DNA of 64,000 bases from an alpha proteobacterium SCGC AAA015-N04. Lineage in GTDB: Bacteria; Pseudomonadota; Alphaproteobacteria; Puniceispirillales; Marisalimonadaceae. The translations under genes and the position numbers were made by a program. The notes under the pieces were generated by a model. The model ran no database searches. It was not told the origin of the DNA and saw only the letters and a program-made list of their open reading frames with translations. The stretch lies in the NCBI GenBank assembly GCA_000383115.1, contig KB910533.1, forward strand, positions 5,568 to 69,567. Direction: 5' to 3'. Shown here in pieces: positions 10,097-19,988 of this stretch; the stretch's first letter is position 1; every line of letters begins with the position of its first letter.

Positions 10097-11608
10097 CTAA
10101 TTCTCTTCTATAAACCAATGTTCTCTTGCTTTCATTATTACAGAACCAGCCTCATCTTCGCTTGCAAAAACATCTTTACCTAAAATAGTAAACAATTCCT
10201 CACTGTCTAATTCTGCTAAACCATCCAATGTTATAATGCTGTTTTCTGCTAATTTTAAAATACTTTGTTTACTTAGTTCTTCAAAATCGTATAAATCTTT
10301 ATTTACTTTCAATTCCTTTAGTTTATTTTCAACTCTTTCATTTTCTGCATTTACAAAATTTCTTGCTCTTATACTTAATTCAGAAGCTAAGTCTTCGTCA
10401 AATCCCTCAATTGAAATTAATTCTTCAATACTTGCGTCAGCTATATCAGAAATTGTAATAAAACCCTCACTTACCATTAAATGAGCAATAACATCATCTA
10501 TATCTAATGCATTTATAAATATTTTTGTTCTTTCTGTAAATTCCTCTTGCCTCTTTTCTGATTCTTCTGCTTCAGTTAAAATATCTACATACCAATTTGT
10601 TAACTGAGAGGCTAATCTGACATTTTGTCCTCTTCTACCAATAGCAAGTGACAACTGATCGTCTGGAACCACAACTTCCATTCTACCAGCATCTTCATCC
10701 ATAACAACTTTTGAAGGCACGGCTGGCGCAAGAGCGTTTATTACAAATGTGACGGGATCGTCTGACCAAGGTATAATTTCAATTTTTTCTCCTTGAAGTT
10801 CATTCACTACTGCTTGCACTCTAGATCCTCTCATCCCAACACATGCACCAACAGGATCAATACTTGGATCATTCGAAAAAGCAGATATTTTGGCTCTACT
10901 TCCTGGTTCTCTTGCAACACCTTTTACTAAAATTATACCATCATATATTTCTGGAACTTCTTGTGTAAATAGCGCTGCTAAAAATTCGTTTGATGACCTA
11001 GATAAAAATATTTGAGGACCTCTAGTTTCTTGTATCACATCAATTATAAAAGATCTTAATCTGTCACCTGGACGCAATTGTTCTCTTGGTATCATTTGAT
11101 CTTTTTTTATTACTGCTTCAGCTCTTCCTAAATCGACTGTTACTGAATGATTTTCTACTCTTTTAATGGTTCCAACTACAATTTCTCCTACACGATCTTT
11201 ATACTCTTGATATTGCCTTTCTCGTTCTGCTTGTCTAACTTTTTGAGAAATAACCTGCTTTGCTGTTTGAGCAGCTATTCTTCCAAAATCTATTGGCGGC
11301 AAATCTTCTTTAAAAAATTCACCTATTGTTAAATTCAAATTTCTTCTATCAGACTCTAGAAGAGTCATTTGCGTTGTTTCATTTTCAATTTTTTCAACAA
11401 CTTCAGTATATTGAGCGATATTAATTGCACCATTCTTTCTATCAATTAGAGCTCTAATATCTCTTTCTAGACCATACTTTGATCTTGCTGCTTTTTGAAT
11501 TGCTTCTTCCATAGCCAATATAACTTCTTCTTTATCGATAGATTTTTCTCTAGAAACTGTTTCGGCAACTTGTAGTAATTCTAATCTTGGTATGGATTTT
11601 AATTCCAT
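10097..11608 (-). CDS. nusA: Transcription termination/antitermination factor NusA
   Basis: RNA-polymerase-associated elongation, pausing and termination factor. The 503 residues contain the N-terminal polymerase-binding domain, an S1 domain (around VGEIVVGTIKRVENHSVTVDLG), two KH domains with VGACVGMRGSRVQ and LAIGRRGQNVRLA, and C-terminal acidic repeats (TISDIADAS... SIEGFDEDLA) typical of proteobacterial NusA. The start overlaps the rimP stop by ten bases, implying translational coupling. In E. coli NusA represses its own operon; the leader hairpin ahead of rimP is a candidate place for that here. Confidence 0.98.
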   Translation of the reverse strand: MELKSIPRLELLQVAETVSREKSIDKEEVILAMEEAIQKAARSKYGLERDIRALIDRKNGAINIAQYTEVVEKIENETTQMTLLESDRRNLNLTIGEFFKEDLPPIDFGRIAAQTAKQVISQKVRQAERERQYQEYKDRVGEIVVGTIKRVENHSVTVDLGRAEAVIKKDQMIPREQLRPGDRLRSFIIDVIQETRGPQIFLSRSSNEFLAALFTQEVPEIYDGIILVKGVAREPGSRAKISAFSNDPSIDPVGACVGMRGSRVQAVVNELQGEKIEIIPWSDDPVTFVINALAPAVPSKVVMDEDAGRMEVVVPDDQLSLAIGRRGQNVRLASQLTNWYVDILTEAEESEKRQEEFTERTKIFINALDIDDVIAHLMVSEGFITISDIADASIEELISIEGFDEDLASELSIRARNFVNAENERVENKLKELKVNKDLYDFEELSKQSILKLAENSIITLDGLAELDSEELFTILGKDVFASEDEAGSVIMKAREHWFIEEN

Positions 11609-12108
11609 TTTGTTTTCCCATATTTTTTAATTTGTTTTTTTTGATCTATAACCCAATTAGGATCTAAGTTAGCTTTTTTAATATCTGACAAATTTAACAT
11701 AATTTCGGACTGTCCTGTTTCAAGCAAAACCAGCCCATCATTATTTAAACCTCTTAAGAAGCCTGAAAAGGTCTTTTTTCCCATAAAATCATTCTTTAAT
11801 TTTATAATGGCCTTATTACCTTCAAACCATTTGTAATCATCTTTAGTGGTCAATGGTCTATCAAGACCGCCAGAGGAAACTTCTAACGTGTATGAAGAAC
11901 TAATTGGGTCTTCCACTTCTAGTAATAAAGATATTTGACGACTTAAAAAAACACAATCATCTATATCCATTAACCTATCTTTAATTCTCTCAGCCATAAT
12001 CTGCAATATTTTTTTTTTATTATTATTAATTATTTTAACACGAATGATGTGATAACCTAGTTTTTTTAGTCTTAATTCTAATAAATTTCTAATACCCTCT
12101 TCAAACAT
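11599..12108 (-). CDS. rimP: Ribosome maturation factor RimP
   Basis: Cytoplasmic 30S-assembly factor. The 169 residues have the two-domain RimP layout: an N-terminal alpha/beta domain with the DIDDCVFLSRQIS segment and YTLEVSSGGLDRPL, the family hallmark, and a C-terminal Sm-like domain. It is the first gene of the rimP-nusA-infB-rbfA-truB-rpsO(-pnp) operon. The leader from the predicted start site is about 50 bases and contains AAGG shortly before the ATG. Confidence 0.95.
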   Translation of the reverse strand: MFEEGIRNLLELRLKKLGYHIIRVKIINNNKKKILQIMAERIKDRLMDIDDCVFLSRQISLLLEVEDPISSSYTLEVSSGGLDRPLTTKDDYKWFEGNKAIIKLKNDFMGKKTFSGFLRGLNNDGLVLLETGQSEIMLNLSDIKKANLDPNWVIDQKKQIKKYGKTKWN

Positions 12109-12131
12109 ATAAACCTTAACTGTCTCTAAAA

Positions 12132-12157
12132 TAAAAAAAGTGAGTCAAATGACTCAC
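12132..12157 (-). terminator. Hairpin with U-tract between trmB and rimP (terminator or leader attenuator)
   Basis: Read on the minus strand: a perfect seven-base-pair stem GTGAGTC/GACTCAC closing the loop ATTT, followed directly by seven T. This is the form of an intrinsic terminator and would end the lnt-metK-trmB transcript. It also lies immediately downstream of the predicted rimP promoter, so the rimP operon RNA would begin with it. It may therefore act as an attenuator or as a 5' protective stem. Confidence 0.75.
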
Positions 12158-12165
12158 AGGAGTAT

Positions 12166-12194
12166 ATTATAATTTCAAATTTCAAAAAAATCAA
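12166..12194 (-). promoter_or_regulatory. Sigma70-type promoter of the rimP-nusA-infB operon
   Basis: On the minus strand TTGATT (-35) and a perfect TATAAT (-10) are separated by exactly 17 bases. The predicted start of transcription, about seven bases past the -10 box, falls one or two bases before the leader hairpin. No other sigma70-like element this good was seen in the window. Assignment is by motif only. Confidence 0.65.
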
Positions 12195-12229
12195 TAACTT
12201 TGAGAAATTGAACAAATTCTATTAACTAG

Positions 12230-12934
12230 TTATTTAATTAATTTTTTAAAAATGAACCAACTTGGTTTTCTTTTTTCTTGTAATGATTTCTTTTCATATT
12301 TTGTTATAAAACAGTCTAAAGGCCTTATTCTCCAATCATCACATTCATTCGCTAACCAAATAAAACCATTATGATAGTGAAATGTCTCTAATATCCAACT
12401 TTTCATAACAGGGTGGTCAGTACCAACAGTTATTTTTCCATTATCTTTTGTAATTTTGTAGAAAAAATTTAGAAGGTCATTTTGAATTAAACGCCGTTTT
12501 TTATGTTTGAATTTAGGCCAAGGATCAGGAAATAAAATTTTAATTCCTGAGACAGATTTTTCTGGAAAAAATTTAATAATATGCCAAATATCATTTGGCC
12601 AGATCATTACATTTGATATGTTATTTTCAATTATTCCTTTTATACATTTTGCAATTGCGTTTAAATAAGGGTCTGCACCTATATACAAATTTTCTGGATT
12701 TTTTTTTGCAGAACAAATAAGGTTATGACCGTCTCCAAAACCGATTTCAATAATTATTTTATTAAAATTTAAACTTAAAATATACTTAAAAAAAGTTTCA
12801 GTGTCAGCATAGTCATTAGATAAGTTTATTAGGTATTTTTTTCCCTTTTTTAAATAAGTTTTATTTAAGTTTGAGAGTTTTCTACCTTTTCTCCTACCAT
12901 AAAACGGCTTATAACTGGTAAAGTTAAAAGTCAA
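12230..12934 (-). CDS. trmB: tRNA (guanine-N7-)-methyltransferase
   Basis: Makes m7G46 in tRNA using S-adenosylmethionine. The 234 residues have motif I IEIGFGDGHNL, the TrmB hallmark FPDPWPKFKHKKRRL and the C-terminal ECDDWRIRPLD segment. The start directly abuts the metK stop, so the gene producing the cofactor and one of its users are cotranscribed, a common alphaproteobacterial arrangement. A terminator hairpin follows about 75 bases downstream. Confidence 0.96.
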   Translation of the reverse strand: MTFNFTSYKPFYGRRKGRKLSNLNKTYLKKGKKYLINLSNDYADTETFFKYILSLNFNKIIIEIGFGDGHNLICSAKKNPENLYIGADPYLNAIAKCIKGIIENNISNVMIWPNDIWHIIKFFPEKSVSGIKILFPDPWPKFKHKKRRLIQNDLLNFFYKITKDNGKITVGTDHPVMKSWILETFHYHNGFIWLANECDDWRIRPLDCFITKYEKKSLQEKRKPSWFIFKKLIK

Positions 12935-14116
12935 TTATAAACCAGCCTCTTTTTTGATTGAATCAATAAGATCAGTTTTTTCCCAACTAAATGAACCTTC
13001 TACATCTTCATCAGGTATTCTGCCAAAATGACCATAAGCTGATGTTGGAACATAAATAGGTTTATTTAGTTTCAAATGCTCTCTAATTCCTCTAGGGGTC
13101 ATATCAACAAGCTGATTTAGAATTGTTTCTATTTTATAATCTTCTATTAATCCAGTACCGCCAGTATTTACATATAATGATAGTGGCTTAGAAATTCCAA
13201 TTGCATACGCAATTTGAATTGTACATTTGGACGCAAGTTTTGAAGCAACTACATTTTTTGCTAAATACCTTGTTAAGTAAGCTGCGGATCTGTCAACTTT
13301 TGTGGGATCCTTACCTGAAAAAGCACCACCACCATGAGGAGATGCACCACCATAAGTATCAACTATAATTTTTCTGCCTGTCAATCCTGCATCTCCGTCT
13401 GGTCCACCTATTTCAAAAATACCAGTCGGGTTAACATAGAATTCTTCTTCAGGGCACATCCAACCTTCTGGGAGCACATCTATTAAAACATTTCTAACTA
13501 AGTCTTTAATGTCATTTTGTGAACAACCTTTTGCGTGTTGTGTAGATACTACAATAGATTTCGCTTTAATAGGTTTACCATTTTTATATTCAAGTGTTAT
13601 TTGAGATTTACTATCTGGAAGCAAAAAACTATTTTTGTCAGCATGTCTTATTTTTGACATTTCTTTTAATATTTTGTGAGAAAAGTGAATAGGAGCAGGC
13701 ATTAGGGCTTCCGTCTCATCACATGCGTAACCAAACATTAACCCTTGGTCACCTGCACCTTCATCTTTGTTGCCTGACCTATCTACACCAATTGCAATAT
13801 TTTCTGATTGTGCATGAAGATGAGACTCAAAATGCATCTTTTCCCAATGATAGTTTTCTTGTTCATAACCAATATCTTTGACAGCTTGTCTAACATGTTT
13901 TTCTATTTCTTCATTATCAATTTCAATACCATTAGCGAGTCTATATTCGCCTGCAATAATAGTTCTATTAGTAGATACCATAGCTTCACATGCAACCCTA
14001 GCCTCAGGAAATTTAGATAGCAACAAATCAACAATAGTATCAGAAATTCTGTCACAAACTTTATCAGGATGTCCTTCTGAAACTGACTCAGATGTAAATA
14101 AAAAATCATTTTTCAT
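12935..14116 (-). CDS. metK: S-adenosylmethionine synthetase
   Basis: Forms S-adenosylmethionine from methionine and ATP. The 393 residues carry [10 protein letters not shown] near the N-terminus, the [16 protein letters not shown] loop and the phosphate-binding [19 protein letters not shown]. It overlaps the end of lnt by 11 bases and abuts trmB, so it lies inside an operon. There is no separate leader and therefore no room for a SAM riboswitch of its own. Confidence 0.98.
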   Translation of the reverse strand: MKNDFLFTSESVSEGHPDKVCDRISDTIVDLLLSKFPEARVACEAMVSTNRTIIAGEYRLANGIEIDNEEIEKHVRQAVKDIGYEQENYHWEKMHFESHLHAQSENIAIGVDRSGNKDEGAGDQGLMFGYACDETEALMPAPIHFSHKILKEMSKIRHADKNSFLLPDSKSQITLEYKNGKPIKAKSIVVSTQHAKGCSQNDIKDLVRNVLIDVLPEGWMCPEEEFYVNPTGIFEIGGPDGDAGLTGRKIIVDTYGGASPHGGGAFSGKDPTKVDRSAAYLTRYLAKNVVASKLASKCTIQIAYAIGISKPLSLYVNTGGTGLIEDYKIETILNQLVDMTPRGIREHLKLNKPIYVPTSAYGHFGRIPDEDVEGSFSWEKTDLIDSIKKEAGL

Positions 14117-15644
14117 TAATATTTTCTTTCTTATTATTCCAAAATACTGAATAATTTATAAACATTATAAACAAAATTGAAATAATAAAAATATATTCTC
14201 CAAATTTTTTATACATTGTTTGCTTTAAAGGTGGAATTGAATCAATCATTATTACGCCTTCCTCATATAAAGGAATAGTAACAATTTCTTTACCATAAGG
14301 TGAAATAACTGATGATATTCCAGTGTTAGCTACTCTCGCTAATGGTATACCTAGTTCAACTGATCTAATTTTGGATAAAGCAAAATGTTGATAAGGACCA
14401 ACAGTTCTTCCAAACCAGGCATCATTAGTTATATTAATTATTAATTTAGTATTTTTTGAAGTTCTTTTTGTAACTTCATTCGAAAATAAAATTTCATAAC
14501 ATATCAATGTTAAAATTTCTCCAAGACCTTTAAGAGCAATATTTTTCCTTAATATTCCAGGAGAAAATTCTGTAGGACTAAACAAATTTGCAATTCTATT
14601 AAAATATTTTCTAAATGGCACATATTCACCAAACGGAACTAAATGAAGTTTGTCATATTTATATTCTATGTTACCTGAAGAGTTGAGAAAAATTAATGAG
14701 TTAAATACTTTTTTTTCTTTCAAACTCAACAAACCTAATACTAGATATGTGTTTTGATCTTTAATAATAGTTTTGGTAAACTTTGATAATAAATTTTTTT
14801 CATTCGGAATTGCTCCTGCAAAGCTTGTTTCTGGCCATATGATAATTTTATATTTTTTACTCTTTTCAAGCTTTTTTTTGGATAAGTTTACAAGCTTCGC
14901 TAAATGATATTTTCTTTTATTTTTATCCCATTTATCTTTTTGGTTGATATTTGGTTGAACTAAGATAATTGAAAAATTTGTATTTGTTTCAATTAAATTT
15001 CTATTGTTATATCTGTAAAAAGAGCTATACAATAAAATTAAAATTGGGACAAAAATGAAAAAAACAGGTGCTTTGTTTTTATAAAATTTAGAAAATAATA
15101 TCATTGGAAGTATCGAAAATAATAGAACCATGAGATTTCCTGTAAAACTTCCAACAAATGAAAATATTTGTATTAAGTAAATATTAGAAGATAATATTAT
15201 AGAAGGCATTAACCAAGGAAACCCTGTAAAAATATGGGCTCTACAGAATTCTAACAATGATAAATTAATAATAATTAATAATAGAGGGGAAAAATTTAGA
15301 GGTGTTAAAAGTCTGGCTAAAAAAAATGCCAATGCCCAAAAAAGAGCCAAAAAGCTTGGTAGAATTATTATCGATAATGGCATTAGGTATTGGTGTAGTG
15401 CATCTGAAAAAAAAAATGCTGAACCAATCCAATATAATCCAAAAGAGAACCATCCAAGACCTAAAAACCAGCCTGCTAAGAAAGTTTTTTTTAGACAACT
15501 TAAATTACTAATTAAAAAAACTCCATAACCAAGCATAAAGATAAGCGGCAATAGAGAATATGGAGTTATTGAAAATGTTGCAAGTGCACCAAAAAGAAAA
15601 CACAAAATATAAAATAAGTAATTATAATTATATATTTTTTTCAT
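14106..15644 (-). CDS. lnt: Apolipoprotein N-acyltransferase
   Basis: Inner-membrane enzyme adding the third acyl chain to lipoproteins. The 512 residues begin with about six hydrophobic membrane segments (to residue ~210), followed by a periplasmic nitrilase-like domain whose catalytic residues are recognisable: Glu in [10 protein letters not shown], Lys in [15 protein letters not shown] and Cys in [13 protein letters not shown] final membrane helix lies near the C-terminus. It sits between corC and metK. Lipoproteins with clear lipoboxes elsewhere in the window are its likely substrates. Confidence 0.95.
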   Translation of the reverse strand: MKKIYNYNYLFYILCFLFGALATFSITPYSLLPLIFMLGYGVFLISNLSCLKKTFLAGWFLGLGWFSFGLYWIGSAFFFSDALHQYLMPLSIIILPSFLALFWALAFFLARLLTPLNFSPLLLIIINLSLLEFCRAHIFTGFPWLMPSIILSSNIYLIQIFSFVGSFTGNLMVLLFSILPMILFSKFYKNKAPVFFIFVPILILLYSSFYRYNNRNLIETNTNFSIILVQPNINQKDKWDKNKRKYHLAKLVNLSKKKLEKSKKYKIIIWPETSFAGAIPNEKNLLSKFTKTIIKDQNTYLVLGLLSLKEKKVFNSLIFLNSSGNIEYKYDKLHLVPFGEYVPFRKYFNRIANLFSPTEFSPGILRKNIALKGLGEILTLICYEILFSNEVTKRTSKNTKLIINITNDAWFGRTVGPYQHFALSKIRSVELGIPLARVANTGISSVISPYGKEIVTIPLYEEGVIMIDSIPPLKQTMYKKFGEYIFIISILFIMFINYSVFWNNKKENINEK

Positions 15645-15652
15645 TTATATTT

Positions 15653-16534
15653 TTATAGATTTCTCAGATTATTATTTGAAAACATATTCAAACCCCTAAT
15701 TCTAACAAGAATAACTTTTCTTGGATCGGCATCAAGTATTTCAAATTTTAACCCTGATGGTGAATATTTTATTACTTCACCTTTTACTGGAACTCGACCT
15801 GCTATACTAATTATAAAACCACCAAGAGTTTCGATTTCATCATTCAAATCATCTATTCTTACAGAAGCCACAAAATTTTCTATTTGATCGATAGTAATCC
15901 TTGCTTCTAATATAATAGATCCATCTTCCATTTTTTCTAGTCTACATTCAGATGAAAAGTCATGTTCATCCTCAATTTCTCCAACTAACTCCTCAACAAG
16001 ATCTTCTATTGTCACCAAGCCGTCAATTCCTCCATACTCATCTACTACAAGAGCTAAATGTCGTCTTTTTATTCTCATTTCGTACAATAAATCTAATAAA
16101 CTAATAGATGGCGACACAAAAATAGGTTTTTTTAGTAGAGATTTGATATCTTTTTTTTCTTTTAAAAATAAATTAGCTAATACATCTTTTATATGCACTA
16201 TGCCAACAATGTCGTCTAAGCTTTCATTTCTAACTGGAACTCTGCTGTGATTAGTTTTGATTAGTTGCCTTACAACTTCATTAAAATTATCAGACATAGC
16301 AACAGAAACTATATCAATTCTCGGAACCATTACGTCTGATGCTGTAATACCCCTCAAACCTGCAAGATTTTTTAATAATTCATTTTCGTGACTTAAGCTA
16401 TTACCATTAGCGTCATCTTCATTAATCCGTTTAGCAACAAATTGTTCTAATTCTTTATCTGAGTTTTTATCTAGACTTTGGTTTGTTTTTTTTGATTTGA
16501 TTTTTTTAAATAAAGTTTGAAATTTAATTTTCAT
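15653..16534 (-). CDS. corC: CorC/HlyC-family CBS-domain protein
   Basis: Cytoplasmic protein of 293 residues with two CBS domains (starting ITASDVMVPRIDIVSV and SPSISLLDLLYEMRIKRRHLALVVDEYGG) and a C-terminal CorC/HlyC domain ending in GLKFEILDADPRKVILVRI. The family is named for a role with the CorA magnesium/cobalt transporter; the exact function is not settled. The first 35 residues are Lys-rich and not conserved. In alphaproteobacteria it typically sits between ybeY and lnt, exactly as here. Confidence 0.9.
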   Translation of the reverse strand: MKIKFQTLFKKIKSKKTNQSLDKNSDKELEQFVAKRINEDDANGNSLSHENELLKNLAGLRGITASDVMVPRIDIVSVAMSDNFNEVVRQLIKTNHSRVPVRNESLDDIVGIVHIKDVLANLFLKEKKDIKSLLKKPIFVSPSISLLDLLYEMRIKRRHLALVVDEYGGIDGLVTIEDLVEELVGEIEDEHDFSSECRLEKMEDGSIILEARITIDQIENFVASVRIDDLNDEIETLGGFIISIAGRVPVKGEVIKYSPSGLKFEILDADPRKVILVRIRGLNMFSNNNLRNL

Positions 16535-16571
16535 TTACATTTTTTTTTCTAAATTATTACAATTATTATTT

Positions 16572-17015
16572 TTATATATATGGATTTTCTATACACAACT
16601 TCTTTAAAATCTTTATTTCTAAATTTTCCATAACAATAGCATTTTCTTCATTTTGATGATCATAACCTAACAAATGCAAAATACCGTGAACAAAAAGATG
16701 AACTAAGTGATTATAAATATGCTTTTTTTCTTGCTTTGCTTCTTTATGAATGGTTTCGCTTGAAAATATAATATCACCTAAAAAGTTTTTAACACTATTA
16801 TTATTTTCTTTGAGAACAGGAAAAGATAAAATATTTGTTGAATTATTAATGTTTCTGTAATGACTATTAAGTCTTTTCATTTCCTTATCACCAGAAAAAA
16901 AAATAGATAATAATATTTTACTTTTTTCGAAATTATGATTGGCATTAGTAAAAATTTCCACCAACATTTCATTTAAGTTCTTATGAAATTGTTTTACTAA
17001 TTCAGCTTGCCACAA
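16572..17015 (-). CDS. ybeY: Endoribonuclease YbeY; conserved N-terminus extends beyond any canonical start
   Basis: Zinc-dependent RNase acting in 16S rRNA 3'-end maturation and ribosome quality control. The catalytic zinc motif HLFVHGILHLLGYDH (three His) and SFPVLKENN are present. With the first usable start, TTG at 17013-17015, the protein is 147 residues, but the same frame continues upstream with KIEVTIDSEL, which looks like the family's first beta strand. That frame is open to a TAA at 17085-17087 without ATG, GTG or TTG. A GTG at 17051-17053 would be in frame if the following run of five T had six. So either TTG is used, an ATT/ATA start is used, or one base is missing. Confidence 0.88.
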   Translation of the reverse strand: MWQAELVKQFHKNLNEMLVEIFTNANHNFEKSKILLSIFFSGDKEMKRLNSHYRNINNSTNILSFPVLKENNNSVKNFLGDIIFSSETIHKEAKQEKKHIYNHLVHLFVHGILHLLGYDHQNEENAIVMENLEIKILKKLCIENPYI

Positions 17016-17088
17016 TTCACTATCTATTGTAACTTCAATTTTATAAAAATCACTTTCCCATTCTATATACGTATCTTTAGTAATTTAT

Positions 17089-18081
17089 CTAGCCTTTGTA
17101 ATAATTATCGTACGCTCTAATTATCTCTGCGACTATTGGATGTCTAATTACATCGTCAGCATCCAATGATATTATCTTAACTTCTTGAATGTTACTAAGT
17201 ATTTTTTTTGACTCCTTTAGACCAGATATTAATCCTCTTGGCAAGTCTACCTGACTTAAATCACCATTAATTACCATTCTTGAACCTTCCCCAATACGAG
17301 TTAAAACCATTTTCATTTGTATTGATGTAGTATTTTGAGCTTCATCTACTATAACAAAAGAATTATTAAAAGTTCTTCCTCTCATAAAAGCGATTGGAGC
17401 AATTTCTATTTCTCCCGACTGAATTTTTTTCTCCACCTTATCTGGCGGCATCATTTCATTTAGTGCGTCATAAATAGGTCTTAAATAAGGATCTATTTTT
17501 TCTTTCATGTCGCCGGGTAAAAAACCTAATCTTTCTCCAGCTTCCACCGCTGGTCTAGTTAAAATAATTTTTTCAATTAATCCTTTTTTTAATAAATCAA
17601 TGCCTTTTGCAACAGCTAAATAAGATTTGCCTGTTCCAGCTGGCCCTAACCCAAAAACTACTTCAAAATTATTCAATGCCTCAAAATATCTTTTTTGACC
17701 CATACTTTTTGGAACAACAGTTTTTTTCCACGTTTGTAACTTATAATCCGATATATCTATATCTTTTTTTAAAATTGATTTGAGATAAGATTTATCTTTT
17801 ATAATTCTATATTCTGTTTCAAAGTTTGAAAAACTCAAATTGCAACTTTCCAATTTTTTGTTACAAAGCTTATCGTATATGTTTGTCAAAATCGACTTTG
17901 TCATATGTGCATTTTCAGGTTTTCCAATTATATGAAGCTGGTTCCCGAACAAATTAATATTTACATCGGTTAACTTTTCTAATTTAACTAAATTAATACT
18001 ATGATTGCCGATCAAAATTGCTATAATTGAATTGTTAGGAAATTCAATTTTAGTTTCTTCTTTATAAACATTAAAACTCAA
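17089..18081 (-). CDS. phoH: PhoH-family ATPase (PhoL type)
   Basis: P-loop ATPase of the PhoH/PhoL family, implicated in RNA metabolism beside YbeY. The 330 residues have an N-terminal domain of about 120 residues, the Walker A loop GLGPAGTGKSYLA and Walker B FVIVDEAQNTT. The order phoH-ybeY-corC-lnt is conserved across Proteobacteria. A stop one base pair-step before the ybeY frame suggests close coupling. The exact molecular role of the family is not firmly established. Confidence 0.93.
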   Translation of the reverse strand: MSFNVYKEETKIEFPNNSIIAILIGNHSINLVKLEKLTDVNINLFGNQLHIIGKPENAHMTKSILTNIYDKLCNKKLESCNLSFSNFETEYRIIKDKSYLKSILKKDIDISDYKLQTWKKTVVPKSMGQKRYFEALNNFEVVFGLGPAGTGKSYLAVAKGIDLLKKGLIEKIILTRPAVEAGERLGFLPGDMKEKIDPYLRPIYDALNEMMPPDKVEKKIQSGEIEIAPIAFMRGRTFNNSFVIVDEAQNTTSIQMKMVLTRIGEGSRMVINGDLSQVDLPRGLISGLKESKKILSNIQEVKIISLDADDVIRHPIVAEIIRAYDNYYKG

Positions 18082-18110
18082 AACTTTTTAACTCTCAAAT
18101 AATATGTAAT

Positions 18111-19448
18111 TTATCTTATTTTTCCGCTTAAACTATTCTGAAATGCTTGCGTTATAGTTACATCAACTGTTGAACCAATTAAATCCTTTATTTCAGACTT
18201 GAAATATATCGATTGGTTGTATGGAGACTTACCAAGATATTGTTTATCTTTTTTTCCACATCTTAAAACTAATACATTTGAAGTTGTATTGATAGACATT
18301 TTATTGAACGCTAATTGTTGCAAACTAAGCAAATCTTGAATCTCGTAAAGTCTTTCACTTTTAATATCTTCGTCAATTTGATTTTTCAATCTGGCTGCAG
18401 GTGTCCCATGTCTAATAGAAAATTTAAATGAATAAGCCTGTGAATAATTTACTTCCTTTATCAAATCAATTGTATCTTGATGATCTTGTTGGGTCTCACC
18501 CGGAAAACCAACAATAAAATCTCCTGATATGGCTATTTTGGGCACATGGGTTCTTACTTTTTCAATTATTTTGATATATTGAGATGATGTATGTTTTCTA
18601 TTCATTAATTTGAGGATTTTATCTGAACCAGATTGAACCGGAAGATGTAAATAAGGCATTAATTTAGTAACATCTCTGTGAGCTTCAATTAACTCCAAAT
18701 CCATATCAAGAGGATGAGATGTTGTGTATCTGATGAATTGAAGTTCTTTAATTTTAGCTAACTCTTCAATTAATCTTCCTAAGCCCCAAATTTTATTATC
18801 ACTTCCTTGCGAATTCCAAGCATTAACATTTTGACCCAAAAGAGTAATTTCTTTAACACCACTATCAATTAATTTTTTTGCTTCATCCAAAATGGATTGA
18901 GCTGGTCTAGAATATTCGGAACCTCTTGTGTAAGGAACAACACAAAATGAACAAAATTTATCACAACCTTCTTGAATAGTTAAAAACGAAGATACATTCC
19001 TTCTATATATTTGATTGTTTAAACTATCAAACTTTGGAATCACAGGAAAATCAATGTCTAGATGTCTATTTTTTATAAGAGGGTCAACTTTTTTTATTAG
19101 TTCTGGAAGGTTTTGATATGATTGGGGGCCAACCACTATATCTACCCAAGGCGATCTCCTCATAATTTCTTTTCCCTGAGCTTGGGCAACACATCCGGCA
19201 ACAGCAACAATAGATTTTTTGCCAGTTTTTTCTTCTCTACTATTAATACAATCTCTAATGCGACCTAGTTCAGAGTATGTTTTTTCAACAGCTTTTTCTC
19301 GAATATGGCATGTGTTAATTACTATAAGGTCAGCATTATTTATATTATTATCCAATGTATAACCGTGATGTTTTAAAAGGTCACTCATTTTTTCAGAATC
19401 ATAAAAATTCATCTGACAGCCATACGTTTTTATATATAATTTTTTCAT
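18111..19448 (-). CDS. miaB: tRNA-2-methylthio-N6-dimethylallyladenosine synthase
   Basis: Radical-SAM methylthiotransferase modifying A37 of tRNAs reading UNN codons. The 445 residues show the N-terminal UPF0004 domain with three cluster cysteines (in TYGCQMNFYDSE, INTCHIREKA and VAGCVAQ), the radical-SAM CxxxCxxC in CDKFCSFCVVPYTRG, and a C-terminal TRAM domain. It precedes phoH in the operon. The 100 bases upstream, to rimI, hold no gene; a fur-type regulator gene found at this place in some relatives is missing. Confidence 0.97.
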   Translation of the reverse strand: MKKLYIKTYGCQMNFYDSEKMSDLLKHHGYTLDNNINNADLIVINTCHIREKAVEKTYSELGRIRDCINSREEKTGKKSIVAVAGCVAQAQGKEIMRRSPWVDIVVGPQSYQNLPELIKKVDPLIKNRHLDIDFPVIPKFDSLNNQIYRRNVSSFLTIQEGCDKFCSFCVVPYTRGSEYSRPAQSILDEAKKLIDSGVKEITLLGQNVNAWNSQGSDNKIWGLGRLIEELAKIKELQFIRYTTSHPLDMDLELIEAHRDVTKLMPYLHLPVQSGSDKILKLMNRKHTSSQYIKIIEKVRTHVPKIAISGDFIVGFPGETQQDHQDTIDLIKEVNYSQAYSFKFSIRHGTPAARLKNQIDEDIKSERLYEIQDLLSLQQLAFNKMSINTTSNVLVLRCGKKDKQYLGKSPYNQSIYFKSEIKDLIGSTVDVTITQAFQNSLSGKIR

Positions 19449-19551
19449 GTATTTTATTGTTCTATAATTGCCTATTTTCTGACAGTTTTAATATTTTTTT
19501 GCAAGCTTTTTCGATATGTTTCTAGTATAAAATTCTTTTATTTTAATCATA

Positions 19552-19980
19552 TCAAATTTCATACATCAATCTTAATGCATGAACATACTTATTATTTAAC
19601 TTATAATATTTTTTTCTAATCCCTACTTCTCTAAATCCATTTCTGACATAAAAATTTAGAGCATTATGATTATTTATAGCAACTTCCAAAAAAATTTTTT
19701 TTATACCTAGAGATTTAATCTCATTTAATAAAATTGTACCAAATTTATTTCTTTGATATTCTGTTTTAATTCCTATTTTTACAATTTCAATTTCATCTTT
19801 TAAATTAAAAAAAGTAGTATATCCAATTATTTCGTCCGTTTCTATTTTCCATATGGTAAAAGTTTTTTGCTTTGTAAATTTTTTAAACTCTGACAACGAC
19901 ATTGGATTATTAAATAATCCTTTTTCAATTTCTAAAATTTCATGATATTCGTTTTCACAAACTAGGCTGATTTTAATCAT
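19552..19980 (-). CDS. rimI: GNAT acetyltransferase, likely RimI (ribosomal S18 alanine N-acetyltransferase)
   Basis: The 142 residues have the GNAT core: the acetyl-CoA loop region IGIKTEYQRNKFGTILLNEI (positions ~72-90) and the motif B segment FLEVAINNHNALNFYVRNGFREVGIRKKYY, typical of RimI. Location directly after tsaB, eight bases away, is the standard tsaB-rimI pair, which supports the assignment over a generic GNAT. In related families TsaB partners with TsaD/TsaE for tRNA t6A37; RimI is a neighbour by position rather than by pathway. Confidence 0.85.
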   Translation of the reverse strand: MIKISLVCENEYHEILEIEKGLFNNPMSLSEFKKFTKQKTFTIWKIETDEIIGYTTFFNLKDEIEIVKIGIKTEYQRNKFGTILLNEIKSLGIKKIFLEVAINNHNALNFYVRNGFREVGIRKKYYKLNNKYVHALRLMYEI

Positions 19981-19988
19981 ATGCTAAA

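Noticed and set aside
13808-14150. Open frames on the plus strand opposite metK
   Set aside because: They are shadows of a strongly conserved gene on the other strand, with no ribosome-binding site or recognisable domain.
14106-14160. Possible SAM riboswitch ahead of metK
   Set aside because: metK starts inside the end of lnt; there is no untranslated leader able to hold one.
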